Both the position numbers and the translations under genes were made by a program. From contig NZ_CP051216.1 in assembly GCF_012516435.1 (NCBI RefSeq), positions 62,001 to 126,000 on the forward strand: 64,000 nucleotides of DNA, given 5' to 3'. Each line of letters opens with the position of its first letter. Position 1 is the first letter of the stretch. This document shows, piece after piece, positions 17,567 through 25,770 of the stretch. Source of the stretch: Pseudodesulfovibrio sp. zrk46. GTDB lineage: Bacteria > Desulfobacterota > Desulfovibrionia > Desulfovibrionales > Desulfovibrionaceae. Below the pieces are notes generated by a model. It worked only from the letters and a program-made list of their open reading frames with translations, did not search any database and was not told the DNA's origin.

Positions 17567-17645
17567 GGCCCCGCAGCTGGCGGCTGGACGCCGCTCGATA
17601 AAGATGATCAAAAGGATTAGATGTTCTTGAGGGGAGGTGCGCGAC

Positions 17646-17674
17646 TTGACAGACGCACCGATTACAACTAATAA
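17646..17674 (+). promoter_or_regulatory. Promoter of the rpsF operon
   Basis: Consensus TTGACA (17646-17651), exactly 17 bp, then TAATAA (17669-17674). It lies 65 bases before the rpsF start codon. Confidence 0.75.
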
Positions 17675-17675
17675 A

Positions 17676-17712
17676 CCCCCTCTTGCCTTGCTCTCTCCGT
17701 TGTTGGAGGGGG
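17676..17712 (+). promoter_or_regulatory. Possible S6:S18 leader hairpin
   Basis: CCCCCTC (17676-17682) pairs perfectly with GAGGGGG (17706-17712) about 26 bases before rpsF, and the enclosed loop contains the CCG trinucleotide (17697-17699) that the S6:S18 complex recognises in known rpsF leaders. If transcription starts at the promoter just upstream (near 17681), part of the 5' arm would be lost, so either a more upstream start is used or the hairpin is not the regulator. Confidence 0.4.
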
Positions 17713-17738
17713 CCAATGACCAAAAGGAGTTACATAAA

Positions 17739-18029
17739 ATGGCTAACAATTACGAGACGCTCGTTCTTCTGTCTCCCGAGTTGGCTGAGGAAAACAGGAA
17801 AGAAATCCTGGACCTCCTCACCGGCATCGTGGACCGTGAAGGCGGCAAAATGGTTGAGACCGATGATTGGGGCATGCGCCAGCTGGCCTACCCCGTCGAG
17901 AAGCAGACCCGCGGCTACTACGTTCGTCTGGTCTTCGAAGCCCCCGGTGCGCTGGTGGCCGAACTGGAACGCAACATCCGCATCACCGACGGCATCTTCA
18001 AGTTCATGACCGTCAAACTGGCTGCCTAG
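17739..18029 (+). CDS. rpsF: Ribosomal protein S6
   Basis: 96 residues, normal length for bS6. The [11 protein letters not shown] start and the [13 protein letters not shown] segment are characteristic; it binds 16S rRNA in the 30S platform together with S18. AAAAGGAGTTACATAAAATG gives a clear start at 17739, excluding a longer in-frame extension. It is the first gene of rpsF-rpsR-rplI-dnaB, the classical order. Confidence 0.97.
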   Translation: MANNYETLVLLSPELAEENRKEILDLLTGIVDREGGKMVETDDWGMRQLAYPVEKQTRGYYVRLVFEAPGALVAELERNIRITDGIFKFMTVKLAA

Positions 18030-18040
18030 GAGGTTTCACC

Positions 18041-18304
18041 ATGGCATTCCGCAAAAAGTTCACCCCTCGGAAGAAGTTCTGCCGCTTCTGCGCAGATAAA
18101 GAGCTTCCCATGGATTATAAGCGCCCCGATATCCTTCGTGATTTCGTGACCGAGCGTGGCAAGATCATTGCCCGCCGCATCACCGGCACCTGTGCTAAGC
18201 ACCAGCGTCGCCTGACCAACGAAATCAAGCGCGCTCGTCAGATGGCACTGCTGTTCTACACCACTGTTCACAGCACTGATGTGAAAAAGCGTAGCAACAT
18301 CTAA
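18041..18304 (+). CDS. rpsR: Ribosomal protein S18, zinc-type
   Basis: 87 residues. Basic N-terminus ([17 protein letters not shown]), then [12 protein letters not shown] and the [11 protein letters not shown] motif. The CxxC pair plus the later Cys and His suggest the zinc-carrying (C+) version of bS18. It pairs with S6 in the small subunit. AGGAGGT precedes ATG 18041, 11 bases after rpsF. Confidence 0.96.
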   Translation: MAFRKKFTPRKKFCRFCADKELPMDYKRPDILRDFVTERGKIIARRITGTCAKHQRRLTNEIKRARQMALLFYTTVHSTDVKKRSNI

Positions 18305-18319
18305 GGGGAGGATGACGAA

Positions 18320-18874
18320 ATGAAACTTATCCTTCGCGCAGATGTCGACTCTCTGGGTCGTCTCGGTGACATCGTTACTGTCAAGCCTGGTTTCGGCCGC
18401 AACTACCTGATTCCTCAGGGCATGGCCAAGCCGGCTACCAAAGCTAACCTGAAGGCTTTCGAGCTGGAACGCCGCAAGCTGCAGGAACAGGCTGATTCCC
18501 TTCGCACTCAGGCTGAGGGCATGGCTGAAAAGATCGCTTCCACTCCGGTTGAGATCGAAGTCCGCGTTGGCGATGGCGACAAGCTGTACGGCTCTGTCAC
18601 CACTGCTAACATCGGCGACGCCATGGAAGCTGCCGGCATCGAAATCGATCGCCGCAAGATCCTGCTGGCCGAGCCCATCCGTTCTCTGGGCGAGTTCGAG
18701 ATCGAGATCAAGCTGCACCCGGACGTTCGTGGTGTGCTGAACCTCACCGTCGCCCGTCACGGCGGCCCGATCGAAGAACTGCCTGAAGAAACCGCAACCG
18801 AGCCTGCAGAGGCGACTGAGGAAGTCGTAGCCACCGATGCCGAATCCGAAGACGCCGCAACCGCAGAGGCCTAA
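18320..18874 (+). CDS. rplI: Ribosomal protein L9 with acidic C-terminal tail
   Basis: 184 residues. The N-terminal rRNA-binding domain (VKPGFGRNYLIPQGMA), the long connecting helix (residues 41-75) and the C-terminal domain up to about 150 are normal. Beyond it there is a tail of about 35 residues rich in Glu, Ala and Thr (EETATEPAEATEEVVATD), longer than the usual 148-150-residue protein. The tail coding region overlaps the start of dnaB by 38 bases in another frame, so the extension may partly reflect that overlap. Confidence 0.95.
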   Translation: MKLILRADVDSLGRLGDIVTVKPGFGRNYLIPQGMAKPATKANLKAFELERRKLQEQADSLRTQAEGMAEKIASTPVEIEVRVGDGDKLYGSVTTANIGDAMEAAGIEIDRRKILLAEPIRSLGEFEIEIKLHPDVRGVLNLTVARHGGPIEELPEETATEPAEATEEVVATDAESEDAATAEA

Positions 18875-20282
18875 TCGAGGCCAATTCGATTCCAATTCGG
18901 AGGAGGCCCTCGGTAGGGCCTCCTCCGATCTCGTACGTAAAGTTCCCCCCCAGAATCTGGAGGCCGAACAAGCTGTCATAGGCGGCGTGTTCCAGTCCTC
19001 CACCATGTTCCATGAACTCGTGGACATGGTTGACGCAGACGATTTCTATTCGCCTGCGCACCGCACTATTTTTCAGAGCTTCATCGACCTCTACAACAAG
19101 CAGAAGCCCATCGATCTGGTTACCGTCAAGGACCAGCTCGAAGTCACAGGCAATCTGGAAGTTGTGGGTGGACCGGTCTATCTGTTTGAACTGGCAGACT
19201 CCGTGGTCAGCTCGGCTAACGCCATGCACCACGCCAAGATCGTCCGCGACAAGTCCATCCTGCGCAAGCTCATCGACGCATCCAGCAAGATCATCACCAA
19301 CTGCTACGAAGCTGGTGACGTGGATCAGTTGCTCGGCGAATCCGAGAAGGAAATCTTCAACATCGCCCAGTCTCAATCAACAGGCAACCAGCTTGATTCC
19401 AAGCGCCTGTTGGATCGCGTCTTCGAAGACCTGACCAAAAAATTCGAGCAGAAGTCATCCATCACGGGTATCGCCACCCACTACCACGACTTCGACAACA
19501 TGACCGCCGGTCTCCAGAACTCGGACCTCATCATCATGGCAGGCCGTCCTTCCATGGGTAAGACCGCCTTTGCCCTGAACGTGGCTCTGCGCGGCGCAGT
19601 CCGCTCAGAGGCCCCTACGGTCGTATTTTCGCTCGAAATGAGTATGGAACAGCTCATGACCCGTCTCCTCGCCGTTCAGGCGCAGGTAGGCCTGCAGAAT
19701 CTGCGTACCGGTTATCTGGACGACGCGGACTGGCAAAAGCTTTATCAGGCGGGCGATGTGCTTTCCCAGGCACCCATTTTCATTGACGACACCCCGGCGC
19801 TCTCCACTCTGGAGCTCCAGGCCCGTTGCCGCCGCCTCAAGGCAGAGCACAATCTGGGCCTGATCATCATCGACTACCTCCAGCTCATGCGTGCCAGTGG
19901 TCGTGTCGACTCCCGCGAACAGGAAATCTCCGAGATTTCCCGAAGCCTCAAAGCTCTGGCCAAGGAACTCAACGTCCCGGTCATCGCCCTGTCGCAGCTC
20001 AACCGTAAGGTTGAAGAACGTACCGACAAGCGGCCCATGATGTCCGACCTTCGTGAGTCCGGCGCCATCGAGCAGGACGCGGATATCATCATCTTCCTCT
20101 ATCGCGACGCAGCCTATAACAAAGCCGAAGATAACCCGCTGAAAAATCATGCGGAAATCATCATCGCCAAACAGCGTAACGGCCCGGTAGGCAAGTGCGA
20201 ACTCTTCTTCAAGAAGGAGTACACCCTGTTCGAGAACATGGATGTGACTCCGTATCCCTCGGAACTACCCGAAGGGATGTAA
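18837..20282 (+). CDS. dnaB: Replicative DNA helicase DnaB
   Basis: 481 residues. The N-terminal primase-binding domain starts with VPPQNLEAEQAVIGGVF at residue 36. The RecA-like motor follows with Walker A GRPSMGKTAFA, Walker B LIIIDYLQLM, and ALSQLNRKVEER plus RPMMSDLRESGAIEQDAD. It unwinds DNA at the fork. ATG 18837 lies inside rplI; no ATG, GTG or TTG occurs in frame between it and the first conserved segment, so this overlapping start is the only credible one. No intein is present. Confidence 0.96.
   Translation: MPNPKTPQPQRPNRGQFDSNSEEALGRASSDLVRKVPPQNLEAEQAVIGGVFQSSTMFHELVDMVDADDFYSPAHRTIFQSFIDLYNKQKPIDLVTVKDQLEVTGNLEVVGGPVYLFELADSVVSSANAMHHAKIVRDKSILRKLIDASSKIITNCYEAGDVDQLLGESEKEIFNIAQSQSTGNQLDSKRLLDRVFEDLTKKFEQKSSITGIATHYHDFDNMTAGLQNSDLIIMAGRPSMGKTAFALNVALRGAVRSEAPTVVFSLEMSMEQLMTRLLAVQAQVGLQNLRTGYLDDADWQKLYQAGDVLSQAPIFIDDTPALSTLELQARCRRLKAEHNLGLIIIDYLQLMRASGRVDSREQEISEISRSLKALAKELNVPVIALSQLNRKVEERTDKRPMMSDLRESGAIEQDADIIIFLYRDAAYNKAEDNPLKNHAEIIIAKQRNGPVGKCELFFKKEYTLFENMDVTPYPSELPEGM
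18899..18926 (+). promoter_or_regulatory. Strong hairpin inside the dnaB 5' coding region
   Basis: Perfect 12-bp stem GGAGGAGGCCCT / AGGGCCTCCTCC with loop CGGT, starting 25 bases after the rplI stop and 62 bases into dnaB. It lacks a T-run. It could slow ribosomes or polymerase, or be an RNA processing site, lowering dnaB relative to the ribosomal genes. Confidence 0.6.
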
Positions 20283-20302
20283 CTTCTACCCATTCGCGCA
20301 GC

Positions 20303-21595
20303 ATGACCAAGTACTACGATCCCGTCGAGGCTATGGACCGCGCCGCGTTGGAAGAACTCCAACTCGAGCGCCTCAAGGACACCATCGTCAACGCCAAGAA
20401 ATCGCCTTTTTATGAGGCACGCCTTTCCGGTGTAAACCCGGAAGATTTCAAGTCTGTCGATGACATCAAGAAGTTGCCCTTTACCACCAAGGACGACCTG
20501 CGCAGCCAGTATCCGTATGGCATGCTTGCTCGCTCCCTTGATGACTTTGTCCGCCTTCATGCCTCTTCCGGTACCACTGGTACTCCCACTGCAGTTTTCT
20601 ATACCCAGAAGGACCTGGACACCTGGGCCGACCTCATGGCCCGATCCATGTTCTGCTGTGGTTGCCGCCGCTCGGACGTTCTTCAGAACATGTCCGGTTA
20701 CGGCCTCTTCACTGGCGGTCTCGGAATCCACTACGGTTCCGAACGTCTCGGTATGCTCACCGTGCCCGCTGGCGCAGGTAACACCAAGCGTCAGATCAAG
20801 CTCATCCGCGACTTCAACGTCTCGGTCCTGCACATTATCCCCTCTTTCGCCCTCTACTTCGCGCAGAAGGTGCAGGAGGAAGGTTTCGACACCAAGGATA
20901 TGCCCTGGAAGATCGCCCTCATCGGCGCCGAGCCTCACACTGAGGAAGCTCGCCGCAAGATCGAAGAGATGATGCACATCAAGGCATACAACTCCTACGG
21001 TCTGTCCGAGATGAACGGTCCCGGCGTCGCCTTCGAATGTGTGCACCAGAAGGGCATGCATATCTGGGAAGATGCTTACATCGTTGAGATCATCAACCCC
21101 GAAACCGGCGAGCATGTTGCCGAAGGCGAGATCGGCGAACTGGTCATGACCACCATTACCCGTGAAGGCATGCCCATCATTCGCTACCGCACCCGTGACC
21201 TGACCCGTTTCGTTCCCGGCAAGTGTGAATGTGGCCGTACTCATCGCCGCATCGACCGTATTGCAGGTCGTGCCGATGACATGATGATCCTCAAGGGCGT
21301 CAATATTTATCCCATGCAGATCGAGCAGTGCCTCATGGCCATGCCCGAAGTTGGTCAGAACTACCTCATCGAGCTCGTCACCGAAGGGGTCAGCGATCAG
21401 CTCAAGGTCAAGGTGGAGATCAAGGAAGATTACTTCGTGGAAGACATGCGCGCTCTGCAGGGTCTCCAGAAGAAGATCGCCAAAAACCTCTGCAATGAAA
21501 TTCTCATCACCCCGCGCGTGGAACTCTGCCAGCATGACTCCATTCCCAAGGCCGAAGGCAAGGCTGTGCGCGTGATTGACAACCGCGACAAATAG
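20303..21595 (+). CDS. Phenylacetate-CoA ligase-family enzyme
   Basis: A 430-residue adenylate-forming CoA ligase of the PaaK type. The AMP-binding loop reads HASSGTTGTPTAVFYT, later motifs are YGLSEMNGPG and YRTRDLTRFVPGKCECGRTH, and the C-terminal lid holds IAGRADDMMILKGVNIYP. It activates aryl- or branched-acid substrates such as phenylacetate or indoleacetate as CoA esters. In sulfate reducers and other anaerobes these serve aromatic amino-acid metabolism. ATG 20303 is 20 bases after dnaB; the ribosome site is poor, so coupling to dnaB is possible. Confidence 0.9.
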   Translation: MTKYYDPVEAMDRAALEELQLERLKDTIVNAKKSPFYEARLSGVNPEDFKSVDDIKKLPFTTKDDLRSQYPYGMLARSLDDFVRLHASSGTTGTPTAVFYTQKDLDTWADLMARSMFCCGCRRSDVLQNMSGYGLFTGGLGIHYGSERLGMLTVPAGAGNTKRQIKLIRDFNVSVLHIIPSFALYFAQKVQEEGFDTKDMPWKIALIGAEPHTEEARRKIEEMMHIKAYNSYGLSEMNGPGVAFECVHQKGMHIWEDAYIVEIINPETGEHVAEGEIGELVMTTITREGMPIIRYRTRDLTRFVPGKCECGRTHRRIDRIAGRADDMMILKGVNIYPMQIEQCLMAMPEVGQNYLIELVTEGVSDQLKVKVEIKEDYFVEDMRALQGLQKKIAKNLCNEILITPRVELCQHDSIPKAEGKAVRVIDNRDK

Positions 21596-21610
21596 CCAAC
21601 GGAGACTTCA

Positions 21611-22117
21611 ATGGAGTACTTGGTTTATCTCTGGGCGGTATTGCTCATTCTTGGTCTCGCCTTTTCTCAGGTGCTCCAGCTTTTCTCCATGCCCGCCAAC
21701 TGGGTCGCGCTCGCGCTCATCGCTCTCTGGAAGTACATCTATCCCGAATCAATGACGTGGAATTACGTCATCATCCTCGCGGTAGTGGCTGGCATTGCAG
21801 AAGTGCTCGAATTCTTTCTTCAGGCCCGATACGCAGGTAAATACGGCGCATCCACGCGTGGCAACATCGGCGGCATCATAGGCGCCATTGCCGGAGCCAT
21901 TTTTGGCGCGCCCTTTTTCCTAGGCTTGGGGGCGCTCTTCGGCGCCTTGGGTGGTGCCTATTTCGGTTGTCTCATTGCAGAGATGCCCGGCAGGTCTCGT
22001 GACGAAGCCATGCTCGCCGCCAAGGGAGCCTTTGTTGGCAAAGCCTTGGGCTTCACGGTGAAGACGGCCATTGGTGCCTGCATCGTCGTCATGTCGATTC
22101 CCAGAGTTTGGCCTTAA
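21611..22117 (+). CDS. DUF456 membrane protein
   Basis: 168 residues, mostly membrane-embedded, with about four or five helices. It opens with YLWAVLLILGLAFSQ and has a Gly-rich core (GNIGGIIGAIAGAIFGAPF, then GLGALFGALGGAYFGCLI), as in the DUF456 family of unknown function. GGAGACTTCA precedes the ATG, 15 bases after the CoA ligase, so it is the last gene of that transcript. The Gly-zipper pattern resembles glycine-zipper channel-like proteins, but no transport role is shown. Confidence 0.82.
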   Translation: MEYLVYLWAVLLILGLAFSQVLQLFSMPANWVALALIALWKYIYPESMTWNYVIILAVVAGIAEVLEFFLQARYAGKYGASTRGNIGGIIGAIAGAIFGAPFFLGLGALFGALGGAYFGCLIAEMPGRSRDEAMLAAKGAFVGKALGFTVKTAIGACIVVMSIPRVWP

Positions 22118-22131
22118 AAAGGCCCATTGTC

Positions 22132-22203
22132 ATAAAAGCCGAAAGCCTTTCCGGATGAACTTGCACTACGCTTGGTTCATCCGGAAAGGCTTTCGACTTT
22201 TAT
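22132..22203. terminator. Very long hairpin between convergent genes
   Basis: Arms 22132-22160 and 22175-22203 pair in 28 of 29 positions (ATAAAAG ... CTTTTAT at the base), with a 14-nt loop. A- and T-rich ends allow termination in both directions, for DUF456 and for patatin. A smaller hairpin, GGCCTT-AAA-AAGGCC, overlaps the DUF456 stop at 22110-22124. Confidence 0.8.
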
Positions 22204-22227
22204 CGCGGGAGTGTGAATAGATAGATT

Positions 22228-23103
22228 CTACTCAATAGCTCCGCTGAGACATTTTTCGGCCAGTTCATAGCCGTACCTGATGAGTGGTGAAGCTTTGTCG
22301 AACTCGAGGATGGTGCACAGGTTCTTGGGCACTTCCAAGACATGGTCTGGAGGGTACGCCGCAATTTTCTGCCGCGCGATAGTTCCCTGCATGGTCTCAA
22401 AGGACTGAGCTACGATATCAAAAGTACCGACGGTCATGGATTCGGGCTGAATGGTGCTGCGAATCTTATTGATAAACTCGGAGACCACGCCGGAAAGAGG
22501 CGACACTTCCTGCAACGGCTCAGCCTCAAACACTGCCTCAGGATTCTTCATGGGTTTGCCAGTCAGGTTTACGGCAATGGTCACATCAGTATGATCGCTG
22601 AATGTAGGCGCAATGGGTACCGGATTGAGAATGCCACCATCCACGAGGTTCTGACCGTTGTATTTGAACGAGTTAAAGAAGACCGGCATGGAAATGGATG
22701 CTCTGATGGCATCAAACATTGGCCCTTCATCGAACCACACTTCCTTGGCGCGGGAGATATTGGCTGCCACAGCCGTATAGGCGATGGGCAAATCTTCAAT
22801 ACGACTATCGCCCACCATATCCCGCAGCGTATCGATGATTCTGTCACCTTTGAAAATACCATCTGCGCCGAGAGATAAGTCCAGCAGCTTGATCATGTCC
22901 GACTTGGTCACAGCCCGTACCCACCGCTCAAACTCCTCAAGTTTGCCGATGGCGTAGATACCTCCGACCAGTGCGCCCATGGAACAACCTGAAATGGAGG
23001 CGATCTCATAGCCGTGTTCCTCCAGCCAGTGGATAACGCCGATATGGGCCAGCCCTCGGGCGCCGCCACTACCGAGAACGAGAGAGACTGTCTTCTTGGT
23101 CAT
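22228..23103 (-). CDS. Patatin-like phospholipase (RssA-type)
   Basis: A 291-residue cytoplasmic patatin fold. The oxyanion loop GSGGARG is at residues 11-17, the nucleophile Ser41 in GCSMG, and the catalytic Asp in NLVDGGI near residue 155, so the Ser-Asp dyad is intact. No signal peptide or barrel is present, so it is the small RssA-like class rather than an exported PlpD type. It likely hydrolyses phospholipids or acyl esters. It is the last gene of the minus-strand run from mtaB, 27 bases after recJ. Confidence 0.9.
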   Translation of the reverse strand: MTKKTVSLVLGSGGARGLAHIGVIHWLEEHGYEIASISGCSMGALVGGIYAIGKLEEFERWVRAVTKSDMIKLLDLSLGADGIFKGDRIIDTLRDMVGDSRIEDLPIAYTAVAANISRAKEVWFDEGPMFDAIRASISMPVFFNSFKYNGQNLVDGGILNPVPIAPTFSDHTDVTIAVNLTGKPMKNPEAVFEAEPLQEVSPLSGVVSEFINKIRSTIQPESMTVGTFDIVAQSFETMQGTIARQKIAAYPPDHVLEVPKNLCTILEFDKASPLIRYGYELAEKCLSGAIE

Positions 23104-23130
23104 ATGTAGATCCTTTCAGAGTCTTATCGG

Positions 23131-24837
23131 CTAGAAATTCCAGTCCCGGATACGCAGATCGATCTTGGGCACGCCCCGAAAACGATCGATCTTGGGGGTG
23201 AAGGCAAACCGCATGACCCGCCCCTCAATTTCACGGCCCAACTTCTCGGCCATGCGCCACGCCTTGCCGGGCAATCTCGCTCCGGTCACATCATCGGCCA
23301 ACACCAGCTTCACATGTTCGCGCTCACGACCAAAGGTGCGATGCTCAGCCACGGTAACCGGGGCCGAAGCAAATACCGGCTCGGGGTTACCCATGCCGAA
23401 TGGCTGGAGCATTTCCAGCTCATTGAGCAAGGTGTTGGAGATATCCGCGAACGGCAATTCCTTGTCCAGTTTCAACGTGGGAGTCAGCGGCTCAGGACCA
23501 AGTTTATCAATAACCTGCTCGTTGAACTGCTCACGCAACGCATCAAGATTTTCAGGAAGAATAGAAAGCCCTGCCGCCTGCTTATGGCCACCGAAGCCGT
23601 TCAAAATCGTACTGATATTCTTGAGACTTTCATGCAAATCAAATTCGGAAATACTGCGGCCAGATCCTTTGATGAGCTCGCCATCTTCTGTTCGACAAAG
23701 AATGAGTGTGGGACGGTAGTACTTCTCCACCACTCTGGAAGCCACGATGCCGATGATACCGGGATGCCAGTCTTCGCCGTACAGCACCAGCCCCGCCTGA
23801 TCCTTCATGCTCTCGGCTTGCGCAAAAGCCTGATCCGCGATCTCCTGTTCCTGACGACGGCGCTCCATGTTGATGGAGTTCAGTTCCTCGGCATAGGGCA
23901 TGGCATCGTCAAAGGACTTGGAAAGCAACAACTTGAGCGCCTTCCCAGGATCGCCCATACGACCAGCGGCATTGATGCGCGGCGCGAGGTTGAAACCAAT
24001 CTGCCCGGCACCGAGCTCTGCACCGCGTTCATAGTCGCTGACGACCTTCAGGGCGGCCATGCCGGGACGTTTGGCCTCTTTGATGAACAGCAGCCCGTTT
24101 TTGACGAGGACGCGGTTCATGCCCGTAAGGCGGACCACATCAGCGATGGTGCCGAGCGCCACCAGATCGAGCAGGGAGCGCATATCCACCGGATTGCCAG
24201 GCATCAGTTTGTTAAGCCCGGCCATGAGCAGCCATGCCACACCGACACCGGCTACATCGTCGTACGGCCCCCCCTCGCCCAAACGGGGATTACATATGGC
24301 GTGAGCATCCGGCAGATCATCGCCGGGAAGATGGTGGTCGGAGACCACGACAGTCATTCCCAGCTCGCGAGCACGGGCTACAGCCTCGTTGTCGGAAATA
24401 CCGCAGTCAACGGTCAGCAGGACACCAGCGCCCTCTGCATGGAGTCGCTCCACGCCGGGTACGTTCATGCCATACCCTTCTTCCATGCGGTTGGGCAGGT
24501 GGTGAAGGATCTCAATGCCGCGGCCTGCAAAAAATTCAATGACAAGGGTGGAGGAAGTGATGCCATCCACATCATAGTCGCCCCAAACTGCCAGCTTACG
24601 CCCTTCGGCCAGAGCATCCGCGAGGGTCTTTGCGGCGTCAGTCAGACCCGGCACTTCATCCGGGCTGGCCAGATGACGCAGCCCCGGGCTCAGGAACTGA
24701 TCCATCTCCTCAAGGGAGGTCAGTCCACGATTCCAGAGAATATCCACGATAAGCGGGGACACAGACAGTGCTTCGGCAATATCGGATGCCGAAGCTGGCG
24801 GCTTGGACTCGCCGCGAGCTTTCCAAATGCAGGGCAA
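23131..24837 (-). CDS. recJ: Single-stranded-DNA exonuclease RecJ
   Basis: A 568-residue 5'-3' ssDNA exonuclease of the DHH superfamily used in recombination and mismatch repair. Motifs: VWGDYDVDGITSS (II), TVDCGISDNEA (III), VVVSDHHLPGDDLPDAHAI (IV) and ALGTIADVVRL, then the DHHA1 domain with GFGGHKQAAG and the OB-fold C-terminus. The start is TTG 24837 with AGGA 6-9 bases upstream; no better start lies nearby. It follows the HDOD gene by 17 bases. Confidence 0.94.
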   Translation of the reverse strand: MPCIWKARGESKPPASASDIAEALSVSPLIVDILWNRGLTSLEEMDQFLSPGLRHLASPDEVPGLTDAAKTLADALAEGRKLAVWGDYDVDGITSSTLVIEFFAGRGIEILHHLPNRMEEGYGMNVPGVERLHAEGAGVLLTVDCGISDNEAVARARELGMTVVVSDHHLPGDDLPDAHAICNPRLGEGGPYDDVAGVGVAWLLMAGLNKLMPGNPVDMRSLLDLVALGTIADVVRLTGMNRVLVKNGLLFIKEAKRPGMAALKVVSDYERGAELGAGQIGFNLAPRINAAGRMGDPGKALKLLLSKSFDDAMPYAEELNSINMERRRQEQEIADQAFAQAESMKDQAGLVLYGEDWHPGIIGIVASRVVEKYYRPTLILCRTEDGELIKGSGRSISEFDLHESLKNISTILNGFGGHKQAAGLSILPENLDALREQFNEQVIDKLGPEPLTPTLKLDKELPFADISNTLLNELEMLQPFGMGNPEPVFASAPVTVAEHRTFGREREHVKLVLADDVTGARLPGKAWRMAEKLGREIEGRVMRFAFTPKIDRFRGVPKIDLRIRDWNF

Positions 24838-24854
24838 AATATATCCTAATCGTA

Positions 24855-25715
24855 TTATGAAAGATGCCGGATGAACTGCTCGACGTCTTCGGATTCCAAC
24901 AATTCCTCGGCAGTTTCCAGAACTTCTTCAGCGTCCATTTCCATTTCTTCGCACATGATTTCCACACGCGCAACAAAGGGTCCTTCCGGATTCTCCACGG
25001 CAATGGCAGCAGTATCCGCGAGACAGACGATGGTCGCCTCGTTGGAGTGTTCCGGAGAAAGGTCCGGAGCGTGGTGCCAATTGACGGGCTCCACCAGATC
25101 GGCGGGCAAATCCCAGGACTTGAGCACCAGCGCACCAACAATGGCGTGGTCCAGTCCCCAGTACTCGTCCTCAGCTTCGGCGGGGGTCAAGTTGTCACTT
25201 TCTGCCAGTTCCTGAATGGCAACCCAATCGTCGGGACGGCGCATGGCTGTGATGAGCTTGCCGATGTCATGAAGCAATCCAACAGTGAACATATTGTCCG
25301 GCTTGCCAACTTCCCGCATACGGGAAAGCTCCTTGGCAATCATGGCCACCAGAAACTGATGACGCCAGTATTCTGTCAGATCAAAATCTTCGGGCATGTC
25401 GTAATTCTTGGTCAGGCCATTCACACCCAGCGCAAGCACGATATTGCGAATCTCCGCCATACCGAGAACGGCAGCGGCTCGCTGTACGGATTTTACATCA
25501 GCCTGCAGGCCATAATAGGCGGAATTGGCAAGACTCAGAATACGAGTCGCAAGCCCTTGATCGTGTGTCAGTGTATCGCCCACTTGTTCGAGCGACGACA
25601 TGGAATTGACTCCGGTCTGAACAAATAGCTCCTTGAGCACTGCCGGAGAAAAAGGGAGGTCTTCCCGCATGCGGGGTAGCTCGTTGAGGAAATCCTGTGT
25701 CTTTTCCCTGTTCAT
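24855..25715 (-). CDS. HDOD-domain protein
   Basis: 286 residues. The HDOD domain spans roughly 25-220 and keeps the HD-like LLHDIGKLITAM segment; an acidic C-terminal tail follows (EEMEMDAEEVLETAEELLE). HDOD proteins lack proven hydrolase activity and act as signalling scaffolds, often with chemotaxis or c-di-GMP components. I place the start at ATG 25715, with GGGAG 5 bases upstream; an in-frame GTG two codons earlier is the alternative. It sits between the TPR gene and recJ in the minus-strand run. Confidence 0.88.
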   Translation of the reverse strand: MNREKTQDFLNELPRMREDLPFSPAVLKELFVQTGVNSMSSLEQVGDTLTHDQGLATRILSLANSAYYGLQADVKSVQRAAAVLGMAEIRNIVLALGVNGLTKNYDMPEDFDLTEYWRHQFLVAMIAKELSRMREVGKPDNMFTVGLLHDIGKLITAMRRPDDWVAIQELAESDNLTPAEAEDEYWGLDHAIVGALVLKSWDLPADLVEPVNWHHAPDLSPEHSNEATIVCLADTAAIAVENPEGPFVARVEIMCEEMEMDAEEVLETAEELLESEDVEQFIRHLS

Positions 25716-25770
25716 GTGCACTCCCAGCTCATCTTGCGGTCTCTGTCGGCCCCGAATGATTACGCGGTCA

